Source of the DNA: Flavobacteriaceae bacterium MAR_2010_188
GTDB lineage: Bacteria; Bacteroidota; Bacteroidia; Flavobacteriales; Flavobacteriaceae
Direction of reading: 5' to 3'
DNA: 64,000 bases
Assembly: GCA_900104375.1 (NCBI GenBank)
Contig: LT629302.1
Location: 2,754,001-2,818,000 of the forward strand
In this document: positions 35,688-43,457 of the stretch, piece after piece
Layout of the letters: every line of letters begins with the position of its first letter
Numbering within the stretch: the first letter of the stretch is position 1
Translations under genes and position numbers: made by a program
Notes under the pieces: model-generated
Databases searched by the model: none
The model's input: only the letters and a program-made list of their open reading frames with translations
What the model was told of the DNA's origin: nothing

Positions 35688-36827
35688 TTATTTAAATACG
35701 GTATCGATTGGCTTAGCAAGGGTGTCGAAAGAAACTTCGTTAGGAATAATCTTTGTTTCCCCTCGTAGTTTACTTACTCCAGTCACTACGATTTTGTCAC
35801 CTGCTTTTAAACCTGCAGATACTACATAAAGATTATCGACCTCAGCTTCAATAGAGATTTTTGAGGCGACTGCCATATTCTCTGCACCAACTAAATAAAC
35901 ATAAGTACTCCCCTGACGGTCAATGGTGCTTTCTTTAGGAACAACCACAGCATCTGTATAGGTTTTAGGGATTTTTATTTTACCGCTATTGCCATTGGTC
36001 AATAAACGTGAAGGATTATCAAAAACAGCTCTAAAGGTTATAGTTCCTGTATTAGCATTTACCTGTGAATTGATGGTTTCTATCTTACCTTCTTGATCGT
36101 ATAAACTTCCGTTAGCAAGAATAAGTTGCACCTTTGGCATTTTCTCGATTTTTTCTGCGATATCGTTTCCTTCAGCATTTTGAATAAAATCTAAATAGTC
36201 TTTTTCGTTTAAGGAAAAATAAGCGTAAACCTTGCTGATATCAGAAACTGTGGTCAACGGTCTTTGATCAGAAGGGCTAATTAAAGATCCCTTACGAAGT
36301 TCTACAGAACCCACAAAACCATCTACCGGACTTTTTATATTGCCATAATCTATATTGGCTGCAATACCGCTGTAACCACTTTTAGCTTGTTGCAGTTTGG
36401 CTTTTGCGGTTTCTAATTGAACATTACTAATAATGTTCTTTTCTACTAAAGGAACTAATTTATCTACCTCTACTTGCGCCGCGTTTACGTTGGCTCTTGC
36501 AGCAGCAGCATCTTGGTTAAGGGATTGTGTTTCTAATTTGAATAGAGTCTGTCCTTTTTTTACTTTTTCTCCTTCATCTACCAAAACGTCTGTGATGTAG
36601 CCAGAAATCTTAGCCCGTACTTCGCTATTAATAATTCCTTCAATCGTTGCGGGATAAGTTGCATAGGCAGTAACCGTCCTTTGAGGGATTATTGAAACTT
36701 CAAAAGGAAGGGCTTCTTCCTGCGCACCTTGTGGAGTCGCATCTTTTGAATCTTCACATGAAGTGAAAAAGGCAGCCGCCAAAACTATGGCAAAAAGCTT
36801 TATATATTTAAATGTTGAAAATTTCAT
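35688..36827 (-). CDS. RND efflux periplasmic adaptor (MFP family)
   Basis: A 379-residue membrane-fusion lipoprotein joining the pump to the outer-membrane channel. The lipobox is in AAFFTSCEDS. A barrel-sandwich (lipoyl) segment is EVRAKISGYITDVLVDEGEKVKKGQ (in part: GYITDVLVDEGEKVKKG), with a helical hairpin and KSPVDGFVGSVELRKGSLI on the return strand, then a beta-barrel domain. It is preceded by the GbsR/MarR regulator by 15 nt and is first of the three pump genes. Confidence 0.94.
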   Translation of the reverse strand: MKFSTFKYIKLFAIVLAAAFFTSCEDSKDATPQGAQEEALPFEVSIIPQRTVTAYATYPATIEGIINSEVRAKISGYITDVLVDEGEKVKKGQTLFKLETQSLNQDAAAARANVNAAQVEVDKLVPLVEKNIISNVQLETAKAKLQQAKSGYSGIAANIDYGNIKSPVDGFVGSVELRKGSLISPSDQRPLTTVSDISKVYAYFSLNEKDYLDFIQNAEGNDIAEKIEKMPKVQLILANGSLYDQEGKIETINSQVNANTGTITFRAVFDNPSRLLTNGNSGKIKIPKTYTDAVVVPKESTIDRQGSTYVYLVGAENMAVASKISIEAEVDNLYVVSAGLKAGDKIVVTGVSKLRGETKIIPNEVSFDTLAKPIDTVFK

Positions 36828-36842
36828 TGGTTCTTGGTTGGT

Positions 36843-37337
36843 TTAGTTTTTAATCCTTTGTTGTTCCCTTAATTCTGAAATCATCGTAGAGGCCGATTCC
36901 AAAAACTTTATATATCCCTGATGAAAGTCTAAATCAAAACGCTCTTCGTCTTGGGTTGACATTAGTGAATTGTGTTCTTGTTTGTATTCCATAACTTCAA
37001 AATGAAGTTCTTTTTCTGAATTCCATTTATCCATCATCTCGTCGATCCATAAAAGAATCTGATCTGCATTCACAATAAAATATTTTTTCCTATCACCAGA
37101 TTTGGTGAAGTATCCTAGTTTACTTAAATCTTGTAAATGTGAAAGATGCGTAGAAATGGTACTCTTGCTCGCACAAAGGTTGGTTACCAAATCCTCGAAA
37201 GTCGTTCCTGATTTTCCGGTAAGAATTATGTAAGCTAAAATCCGCGCCGCAACTGGCGCTAACTGGTCCTTGTTTTCAAAATGGACGCCCATTTTTTCGA
37301 CTAGTACCCTTTTTCTATGATTTAGTTCTTTCTGCAT
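36843..37337 (-). CDS. GbsR/MarR-family regulator of the efflux operon
   Basis: A 164-residue winged-helix protein of the GbsR/MarR type. The start ELNHRKRVLVEKMGVHFE leads into the helix-turn-helix region (LCASKSTISTHLSHLQDLSKLGYF) with the wing KSGDRKKYFIV. The C-terminal helices probably dimerise. It is the first gene of the operon and is likely a repressor that responds to a pump substrate. An inverted repeat next to the promoter upstream is a good candidate for its binding site. Confidence 0.88.
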   Translation of the reverse strand: MQKELNHRKRVLVEKMGVHFENKDQLAPVAARILAYIILTGKSGTTFEDLVTNLCASKSTISTHLSHLQDLSKLGYFTKSGDRKKYFIVNADQILLWIDEMMDKWNSEKELHFEVMEYKQEHNSLMSTQDEERFDLDFHQGYIKFLESASTMISELREQQRIKN

Positions 37338-37357
37338 TCTAATATTTTAGAAGAATG

Positions 37358-37389
37358 CAAATATATTGAAGGTTCGGAAAAAACCGAAC
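37358..37389 (-). promoter_or_regulatory. Efflux-operon promoter with adjacent inverted-repeat operator
   Basis: On the minus strand the -7 element TATATTTG occupies 37365-37358, an exact consensus. Immediately upstream is GTTCGG-N6-CCGAAC (37372-37389), a perfect 6+6 inverted repeat, in the region where the -33 contacts are expected. A third copy of the half-site (ACCGAA) follows at 37392-37397. A MarR/GbsR dimer bound there would block RNA polymerase. Confidence 0.65.
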
Positions 37390-37442
37390 TAACCGAAGTT
37401 AACTATTTGTTAATTGTCAATTAATGTGTTAGAGAGGAAGTT

Positions 37443-38462
37443 TTAAAGGACACTCTTGAATTGTTCTAAGAAACGAATATCATTTTCACTTAGAAGTCTA
37501 ATATCGCTTATTTGATGAAGTAATAATGCGATACGGTCGATTCCCATCCCGAAGGCAAAACCAGAATAGGTTTTAGAATCGATACCACAATTTTCCAAAA
37601 CATTAGGGTCTACCATTCCGCAGCCCATTATTTCTAACCAACCGGTTCCTTTGGTCATGCGGTAATCGGTTTCGCTTTCGAGACCCCAATAAACATCTAC
37701 TTCTGCGCTTGGCTCAGTAAATGGAAAGTAGGAAGGCCTTAAACGTATTTTTGACTTTCCGAACATTTCGGTGGTAAAGTATTGAAGAGTCTGTTTAAGG
37801 TCAGCAAAACTCACATCCTTATCGATGTATAATCCTTCAACTTGATGAAAAAAGCAGTGGGAACGGGCAGAAATGGCTTCATTTCTATAAACGCGTCCCG
37901 GAGAAATGGTTCGTATCGGAGGTTGATTGCTTTCCATATACCTCACTTGTACCGAACTCGTATGGGTTCTAAGTAAAATATCTGGATTAGTTTGAATAAA
38001 AAAAGTATCCTGCATATCTCGCGCCGGATGATGCTCGGGTAGATTGAGCGCCGTAAAATTATGCCAGTCGTCCTCAATTTCTGGACCTTCACTTACATTG
38101 AATCCGATTCTAGAGAAAATATCAATAATCCTGTTCTTAACAATAGAAATAGGATGTCTCGCCCCAATAGAAATTGGCTCACCAGGTCTAGTTAAATCAC
38201 CATAAATACCCGGTTCGTCGGTCTTGCTATCTAATTCATCCTTTAGAGCAGAAACTTTTTCTTCGGCCGTTTGCTTCAACTTATTGATAACCTGACCAAA
38301 TTCCTTTTTTTGGTCATTGGCTACGTTCTTGAATTCAGCAAAGTACTGATTTAGAAGCCCTTTTTTACCAAGATATTTTATTCTGAACGCTTCGATCTCA
38401 TCTTGGGATTGCGCCTGAAATTCTTCAGCTTCGGATATAAGTTCCTTTAATTTATCTAACAT
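37443..38462 (-). CDS. pheS: Phenylalanine-tRNA ligase alpha subunit
   Basis: The catalytic alpha subunit of the class II alpha2beta2 enzyme, 339 residues, normal length. The N-terminal coiled coil (about 1-85) contacts the tRNA. Motif 2 is FRNEAISARSHCFFHQVEGL-like (RVYRNEAISARSHC), and motif 3 is GFAFGMGIDRIALLLH near the C-terminus. Phe-binding residues are in SYFPFTEPSAEVDVYW. The beta subunit gene (pheT) is not in this window, so the two are split, as is usual in Bacteroidota. Confidence 0.96.
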   Translation of the reverse strand: MLDKLKELISEAEEFQAQSQDEIEAFRIKYLGKKGLLNQYFAEFKNVANDQKKEFGQVINKLKQTAEEKVSALKDELDSKTDEPGIYGDLTRPGEPISIGARHPISIVKNRIIDIFSRIGFNVSEGPEIEDDWHNFTALNLPEHHPARDMQDTFFIQTNPDILLRTHTSSVQVRYMESNQPPIRTISPGRVYRNEAISARSHCFFHQVEGLYIDKDVSFADLKQTLQYFTTEMFGKSKIRLRPSYFPFTEPSAEVDVYWGLESETDYRMTKGTGWLEIMGCGMVDPNVLENCGIDSKTYSGFAFGMGIDRIALLLHQISDIRLLSENDIRFLEQFKSVL

Positions 38463-38499
38463 GATGATTCAACAAAAGTAAATTCAAATGTAATAATTG

Positions 38500-38856
38500 T
38501 TATTCTATGTACTTAGCTTCGAGAAAATAATTGACGATAGCATCCTTCATTAGAATACTTTGCTCACCTGCCTTAAGGGGTGGCAATTCCTCTTTAACTA
38601 TAAAATGCGGCCAGCCCTCTTCATCTATATAATCGAACTGATAATATCCGTAAGGCTCCAGTAACCTACATATTGCGATGTGCATTAGGTCTACCTTGTG
38701 GTCTTTTTTAAACTTTCTGTGAATTTGACCAAGTTCTTGAACACCTACCAAATATATTATGGCGTCTAGATCTAACCTATCGCCATCTGCAAATTGGTTG
38801 GATAGCTTAGTAACCACCAACTCCCATCTCTCCTTTAATTCTTGGTCCCTTGACAT
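38500..38856 (-). CDS. Small conserved Bacteroidota protein of unknown function
   Basis: A 118-residue acidic cytosolic protein with no recognised domain. It has an N-terminal helical region (QELKERWELVVTKLSNQF), a second stretch with IYLVGVQELG and HIAICRLLEPYGYY, and a C-terminal DEEGWPHFIVKEELPPL. Homologues appear to lie between pheS and cvpA in related genomes, but I cannot confirm a function. Its promoter is a strong match. pheS follows 37 nt downstream. Confidence 0.72.
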   Translation of the reverse strand: MSRDQELKERWELVVTKLSNQFADGDRLDLDAIIYLVGVQELGQIHRKFKKDHKVDLMHIAICRLLEPYGYYQFDYIDEEGWPHFIVKEELPPLKAGEQSILMKDAIVNYFLEAKYIE

Positions 38857-38872
38857 AATAAATTATAATTTA

Positions 38873-38904
38873 CAAAGTTAACAAACCATAAGCTATAGCG
38901 GCAA
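38873..38904 (-). promoter_or_regulatory. Promoter of the 38.5-kb gene and pheS
   Basis: On the minus strand TTG (38904-38902), 21 nt, then TAACTTTG (38880-38873) match the Bacteroidota consensus exactly. The ATG is 16 nt downstream of the -7 box. Confidence 0.65.
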
Positions 38905-38943
38905 TACAAAAAACAAAATCAGCGATATATTTATTATTGATTA

Positions 38944-38951
38944 TATATTTG
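38944..38951 (+). promoter_or_regulatory. -7 promoter element of cvpA
   Basis: TATATTTG is an exact -7 consensus 14 nt before the cvpA ATG. No good TTG -33 element is seen at the usual distance. Confidence 0.45.
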
Positions 38952-38965
38952 CGCAAAGCACTTAG

Positions 38966-39499
38966 ATGAATATTCTCGATATAATTATTCTTATTTTTCT
39001 TCTTTTAGGCATTGTTCGCGGATTTATGCGCGGTCTTTTTGTAGAAGTCGCTTCCTTGGTAGCGCTTGTTGCAGGTATTTACGGCGCTATTCATTTTAGC
39101 CATTATGCATCAGAATTCTTGACCCAGCACGTTGAATGGGAAGAAAAGTACATTAATGTGGCTGCATTTGCAGTCACCTTTATCATAATCGTTCTCGTTA
39201 TCGCCCTTGCCGGTAGAGCCTTGACTAAATTGGCTGATTTTGCCGCCCTTGGTATTTTCAATAAAATATTGGGAGCACTTTTCGGAGGATTAAAAATTGG
39301 TCTTATTCTAAGCATCATCATGATGGTGTTAGATAATGCCGATAGGACTTTCGGGTTTTTAGATGAAGAGACCAAAAAGGAATCTGCGCTTTATGAACCG
39401 ATACAATCTATAGCACCCGCAATTTTCCCTGCTCTGGTAGAAGCTGCAGATAAGATTGAAGAAAAACTAGATGAAAATCTTATAAAGGAGAAGAAATAA
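38966..39499 (+). CDS. cvpA: CvpA-family membrane protein
   Basis: A 177-residue inner-membrane protein with four helices (NILDIIILIFLLLGIVRGF, EVASLVALVAGIYGAIH, AAFAVTFIIIVLVIALAG, GALFGGLKIGLILSIIMMVL) and a soluble tail. The family includes CvpA, linked to colicin V production and to tolerance of envelope stress such as bile in enterobacteria. The GFMRGLFVEV segment after the first helix is characteristic. It is divergent from the pheS operon and ends at a bidirectional terminator. Confidence 0.87.
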   Translation: MNILDIIILIFLLLGIVRGFMRGLFVEVASLVALVAGIYGAIHFSHYASEFLTQHVEWEEKYINVAAFAVTFIIIVLVIALAGRALTKLADFAALGIFNKILGALFGGLKIGLILSIIMMVLDNADRTFGFLDEETKKESALYEPIQSIAPAIFPALVEAADKIEEKLDENLIKEKK

Positions 39500-39500
39500 A

Positions 39501-39523
39501 AAAAGCCGCTTAACGCGGCTTTT
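39501..39523. terminator. Bidirectional terminator between cvpA and the SulP gene
   Basis: AAAAGCCGC-TTAAC-GCGGCTTTT is a perfect 9 bp stem flanked by A and T tracts. It lies directly between the convergent genes. Confidence 0.85.
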
Positions 39524-39527
39524 AAAC

Positions 39528-41396
39528 TTAGTATCTATCTTTAATATTATCCTTAACCCAAACAAGGGCTTCATTAAAGTTCTTGAAAATATGTTCTTTC
39601 GGAATTAAATCAGGAATAATATCAATTCTCTCCAACATATAACGTGGTTGATTGGGTATACCGACCAAAAGCACCTTGATTCCAGCCTTTCTCAAATCTA
39701 TTAAAACATCTTCAACTGCATATAGACCAGATTGGTCCATATATTGCATCCTTCCCATTCTTATAATAACTGCGGTTGCAGTCTTAGGGATTTGATTGGC
39801 CAGCTGCTGAAATTCGCTGGTAGAACCAAAAAACAAAGGACCTTTAATATGCTTGATGAAAACCTCTTCTTTCAAGTTTTCAGGAAATCCTATCTCGTCG
39901 GTCCAAGCTTCTTCCTTCAAAGATTTTACATCTGATCTGCTTCCAGTTAGGTCACCAATTTTCTTCATAAACATTAGGGAAGCGATTACTAAACCAATTC
40001 CTACTGCATAAACTAGATTCCAAAAGGTGGAAAGAAGTAAAACAATTAGCATTACCACAACTTCAGAACTGATTTTAACAGGACCAATCTTCATGTCACG
40101 AGGTAAACTAGGGATGGCCTTTAATCCTTTATAATCCATTACTCCAATACCTACCGTAATTAAAATCCCAGCCAAAACAGCAGCAGGAATCTGAGAAGCC
40201 AACTGCGGAAGACCTGGAATCATTAGGATTGCAAACAAAAGGATCCCGGCAATCATACCCGACAATCTTGTTTTTCCACCAGCTTTTATGTTTACAACCG
40301 TTCTTATTGTTGCACCAGCACCTGGAATCCCGCCAAAAATTGCTGCGACGCTGTTTCCTATTCCTTGCCCAATAAGTTCTTTATTTGGCTGATGCTTGGT
40401 TTTGGTCATATTATCGGCAACCACACTAGTAAGCAGCGAATCGATTGCCCCAAGTAGACTTAGAGAAAGTGCGGTAAAAATATAGGGTGTAATCTTGGAC
40501 AACTCAAAGTCTGTTATGATACCTAAATTCGGGATTGGCAAGCCAGATGGAATTTCTTCAATTGGCCTGTAGCTAAATCCTAAGAAATAAGCAGCACATG
40601 AGACCACAACCAACGCCACCAGCGCACTTGGTATGGTGGTAGTAATCCGCTTAAATCCATAGATTATAAAAATGGTGGAAAGCGCTAAAATGAGTTCTAA
40701 CCAGTCAATATTCTGCAAAGCCCTTGGTAAAACCTTAATCGCACCTATGACGCCAGATGCTTCGTTAGATGCAAGTGTTTTGGATTCCTTGGCAATATCG
40801 TCCTGGGTTATAACTTCTGCTCTAGCAACCGTCTCCTTAAAATCCTCTAACACCAAGATTCCTTCCCCTGCTTCTTCTTTCAAGATATTTTCTAGGATAA
40901 TCTCTTCAGCTTGGGGTTTAAACCGTTCTACAAATTGTTGGTCTTCTTTAGCATAATAACCTAATGCTGGTAAAATTTGTGTAACCAGGATTATAACTCC
41001 GATGGCGGTCATAAATCCTGAAACCACGGGATAGGGAATGTATTTTATATATTTCCCAAAGCCGAGAAATCCTAATGCAATCTGAAATAATCCCGCCAAC
41101 AAGAAAACGGTTAAAATCGCCGGCAAGGCTTTTTCTAGATCTCCATCATTTAAGGCCACTATCCCCGCAATTACCACCATACTCACGGCAGTCATTGGCG
41201 CGGTAGGTCCAGAAATCTGGGTGTTTGTACCACCAAAAAGAGCGGCAAAGAAACTGATAAAGACGGCACCGTATAGACCAGCGGTTGGTCCTAATCCAGA
41301 GGAGACACCAAAGGCAAGTGCGAGAGGTAGAGCGACAATACCTGCCGTTATTCCTCCGAATGCATCACCTTTTAAATGTAAGAAAAAATTTTTCAT
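39528..41396 (-). CDS. SulP-family anion transporter, probable bicarbonate transporter
   Basis: A 622-residue inner-membrane protein. The SLC26/SulP transport domain opens with GDAFGGITAGIVALPLALAFG and SGLGPTAGLYGAVF, and has the family segment IFGGIPGAGATIRT. A STAS domain ends the protein (about residues 500-615, with GRMQYMDQSGLYAVEDVL). A hydrophilic insert of roughly 75 residues (about 147-225) separates early helices and is longer than in many homologues. SulP members carry sulfate, chloride or bicarbonate. The carbonic anhydrase gene upstream on the same strand makes bicarbonate most likely, although this is inference. Confidence 0.88.
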   Translation of the reverse strand: MKNFFLHLKGDAFGGITAGIVALPLALAFGVSSGLGPTAGLYGAVFISFFAALFGGTNTQISGPTAPMTAVSMVVIAGIVALNDGDLEKALPAILTVFLLAGLFQIALGFLGFGKYIKYIPYPVVSGFMTAIGVIILVTQILPALGYYAKEDQQFVERFKPQAEEIILENILKEEAGEGILVLEDFKETVARAEVITQDDIAKESKTLASNEASGVIGAIKVLPRALQNIDWLELILALSTIFIIYGFKRITTTIPSALVALVVVSCAAYFLGFSYRPIEEIPSGLPIPNLGIITDFELSKITPYIFTALSLSLLGAIDSLLTSVVADNMTKTKHQPNKELIGQGIGNSVAAIFGGIPGAGATIRTVVNIKAGGKTRLSGMIAGILLFAILMIPGLPQLASQIPAAVLAGILITVGIGVMDYKGLKAIPSLPRDMKIGPVKISSEVVVMLIVLLLSTFWNLVYAVGIGLVIASLMFMKKIGDLTGSRSDVKSLKEEAWTDEIGFPENLKEEVFIKHIKGPLFFGSTSEFQQLANQIPKTATAVIIRMGRMQYMDQSGLYAVEDVLIDLRKAGIKVLLVGIPNQPRYMLERIDIIPDLIPKEHIFKNFNEALVWVKDNIKDRY

Positions 41397-41423
41397 GTAA
41401 AATCAGGTCAGGTAAATAGATGG

Positions 41424-41451
41424 TAAAAATAAGATTATTAATTTTAAGCAA
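41424..41451 (-). promoter_or_regulatory. Possible promoter of the SulP gene
   Basis: On the minus strand a TTG (41451-41449) is followed after 17 nt by TATTTTTA (41431-41424), one mismatch from consensus. Together with the terminator between the two genes, it suggests the SulP gene has its own transcript. Confidence 0.4.
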
Positions 41452-41489
41452 TAAGTTTTTTTAACCTCGGCTTAATCTAATCAGAAAAG

Positions 41490-41517
41490 AAAGGCATTCC
41501 CCTAAAAGAATGCCTTT
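41490..41517 (-). terminator. Terminator after carbonic anhydrase
   Basis: AAAGGCATTC (minus strand) pairs with GAATGCCTTT over 10 bp around an 8 nt loop, then TCTTTTCTG follows. It ends the carbonic anhydrase transcript before the SulP gene. Confidence 0.8.
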
Positions 41518-41528
41518 ACATGAACAAT

Positions 41529-42158
41529 TTATTTATAGAAGTCAACCTCGCCTGAACTAACGTCGTACATCGCACCAACAATTTTTACTTTCCCATCCTT
41601 CTCCATTTCAGAGAGCACTTCACTATTGGCGCGGATTTTTGAAATAGTAAGTTCGACATTTTTTTTGCTAACCTCATCAACGAATTCTAAATTTTTAGAA
41701 TTTCTTAGACTTTTTTCTTTAGGTTGCTCAACTGCGTTGACCGCGGGCTCAATTTTTTCCAACATTTTTGTGAGATTTCCTAATTTAGCATTGTCACAAG
41801 CTCCCTTTATTGCGCCGCAGCTAGTATGGCCTAAAACAACAATGAGCTTGGTACCTGCCAACTTAGAGGCAAATTCCATGCTGCCCAAAATGTCCTCGTT
41901 CACAAAGTTACCGGCTATCCTAATACTAAAAATGTCTCCCAACCCTTGATCAAAAACCAATTCTGCCGAAACCCTAGAGTCGATGCAACTAAGGATAGTA
42001 GCAAATGGAAACTGCCCTTCGCTAGTATCATTAACCTGTTCTAATAAGTTTCTGTTTGCTTTTAAATTATTTTGGAACCTCTCGTTACCCTCCTTCAAAT
42101 ATCTTAAGGATTTCTCTGGAGTCATAGTTTCTTGGGTTTCTTTTGTATGTGCTTTCAT
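41529..42158 (-). CDS. can: Beta-class carbonic anhydrase
   Basis: Interconverts carbon dioxide and bicarbonate in the cytoplasm. The 209 residues include the zinc ligands Cys58, His111 and Cys114 and the Asp60-Arg62 dyad in SCIDSRVSAELVFDQG. VLGHTSCGAIKGA surrounds the second and third ligands. There is no signal peptide; the N-terminal 40 residues are helical, as in other beta enzymes. The adjacent SulP transporter gene on the same strand suggests a joint role in bicarbonate supply. Confidence 0.93.
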   Translation of the reverse strand: MKAHTKETQETMTPEKSLRYLKEGNERFQNNLKANRNLLEQVNDTSEGQFPFATILSCIDSRVSAELVFDQGLGDIFSIRIAGNFVNEDILGSMEFASKLAGTKLIVVLGHTSCGAIKGACDNAKLGNLTKMLEKIEPAVNAVEQPKEKSLRNSKNLEFVDEVSKKNVELTISKIRANSEVLSEMEKDGKVKIVGAMYDVSSGEVDFYK

Positions 42159-42334
42159 TATGTTTTTTAATTAATTAAGGTTGAATTATCCTAAACCGCT
42201 TGACGCTTTCAACATGAAAAATATAATCATGTGCATACCAAAAAAATTGGTTATTGCTTTAAAAGGTATTCAGGATAAAATTTGAGAAATATAAATTCGG
42301 CTAAAAATATTCCCGTCCTATTTTGAAGAGACTA

Positions 42335-42637
42335 TTAAACCGTTGCTGGTTCCGGAGGCGGGGAGAGCAGATTTAAATGTGGTTTAGAATAATAAAAATT
42401 ATGAAGTTTTAAAATACTGCAATCCTGAGTCTTGATAAAAATTGATGGTTCTATCAAAGGAATTGTAAGTACTACATCTTTCTCAAAATTCTTCTCTTGG
42501 CTTTTTTCTTCATCGTCGGCAGAATCTACCCACTGAATTAAATCAACTTTTTCATCAAAAAGCATAGAAAGAGATGGGGCTATGGTGATAGCGAAAAAGC
42601 AAAGTGAAAAAAATAATGATCCTAATTTTTTAGGCAT
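42335..42637 (-). CDS. Small secreted or membrane-anchored protein of unknown function
   Basis: A 100-residue protein beginning with a hydrophobic segment (MPKKLGSLFFSLCFFAITIAPSLS) that may be a signal peptide or anchor. An acidic part (SADDEEKSQEKNFEKD) and a C-terminal region ending NLLSPPPEPATV follow. I do not recognise the family. An exact -7 promoter element (TAACTTTG on the minus strand, 42657-42664) lies 20 nt upstream, which supports expression. It sits between the Bat operon and the carbonic anhydrase. Confidence 0.65.
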   Translation of the reverse strand: MPKKLGSLFFSLCFFAITIAPSLSMLFDEKVDLIQWVDSADDEEKSQEKNFEKDVVLTIPLIEPSIFIKTQDCSILKLHNFYYSKPHLNLLSPPPEPATV

Positions 42638-42656
42638 GTACTTTTAATATTTGGTG

Positions 42657-42664
42657 CAAAGTTA
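42657..42664 (-). promoter_or_regulatory. -7 promoter element of the 42.3-kb small gene
   Basis: TAACTTTG on the minus strand is an exact TAnnTTTG match 20 nt before the ATG. It lies just after the batE stop codon, so the small gene has its own start of transcription. No TTG -33 box is evident. Confidence 0.45.
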
Positions 42665-42679
42665 ATGAGAACAAACAGT

Positions 42680-43456
42680 TTAACTCTTATCTGGGTTTAA
42701 CATTTTAAGATTATCGGTGGTTATCCATCCCGTTTTACCGTCGGCAATCTTAATTTTGTTCCAGTCTTCTACGGTTTCTAAAATTTGGACCTTGGTGCCT
42801 TCATGTAAGGTAAATACAAGAGTTCCTCTTAAATTTGGTTCACTCTTTACCTGGGCTTCCTGAGAAAATACTATGGCGGGTTTATCTTTTACAAATAATG
42901 AATAACTCTGAAAAGCCATCAAGACTGACAATCCCACAAATACTAACAGCGATAAACTCCCAAAAAAGAGAATTCTTTTCTTTAAGGTGGATTTAGAAAA
43001 GTAGTATAATAAAAAAAGCACTACAAAACTAAACATTAGAAAGATGGCAAGTTTAGACCAATTCTCGAATGATAGGAGCTTTGTAACATTGTTCAACATC
43101 TTCTGAAAACCAACTTCTGGAACCGGCTCAATGGCATCAATCGTCATGTTTCTAGCAAAGGCGATATTGTTGGTTATTTCTCTATCGTTTGGCCTTAACT
43201 GCAATGCCTTTTCAAAATAATATATACTCGGGGCAATATTATTCAGTTTATAGTGAGCGTTCCCAAGATTATAATAAAGGTCCGCAGAATGTTCGCCGTT
43301 AGAAATTATTTCCTCATATTTTTCTACAGCTTCAGCAAATTTTCCATCATTATAAAGGTCATTGCCTTCTTCAAAATACGTCTCATTTTGAGCATAGCCA
43401 AATGAGGTAATCATTAAAATGAAAACGATGAACCCTATTTGTTTAAGTTCTTTCAT
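42680..43456 (-). CDS. batE: Bat operon protein BatE (TPR plus SH3)
   Basis: A 258-residue membrane protein ending the Bat operon. A signal-like N-terminus (MKELKQIGFIVFILMITSFGYAQ) is followed by two TPR repeats (YYNLGNAHYKLNNIAPSIYYFEKAL, in part: NLGNAHYKLNNIAPSIYYF), two membrane helices around residues 135-180, and a C-terminal bacterial SH3 domain (VKSEPNLRGTLVFTLHEG to GWITTDNL). The start is taken at 43456, which leaves 1 nt after the batD stop codon. Bat proteins are linked to oxygen tolerance in Bacteroides and to envelope homeostasis; the exact role is unclear. Confidence 0.88.
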   Translation of the reverse strand: MKELKQIGFIVFILMITSFGYAQNETYFEEGNDLYNDGKFAEAVEKYEEIISNGEHSADLYYNLGNAHYKLNNIAPSIYYFEKALQLRPNDREITNNIAFARNMTIDAIEPVPEVGFQKMLNNVTKLLSFENWSKLAIFLMFSFVVLFLLYYFSKSTLKKRILFFGSLSLLVFVGLSVLMAFQSYSLFVKDKPAIVFSQEAQVKSEPNLRGTLVFTLHEGTKVQILETVEDWNKIKIADGKTGWITTDNLKMLNPDKS

Positions 43457-43457
43457 A

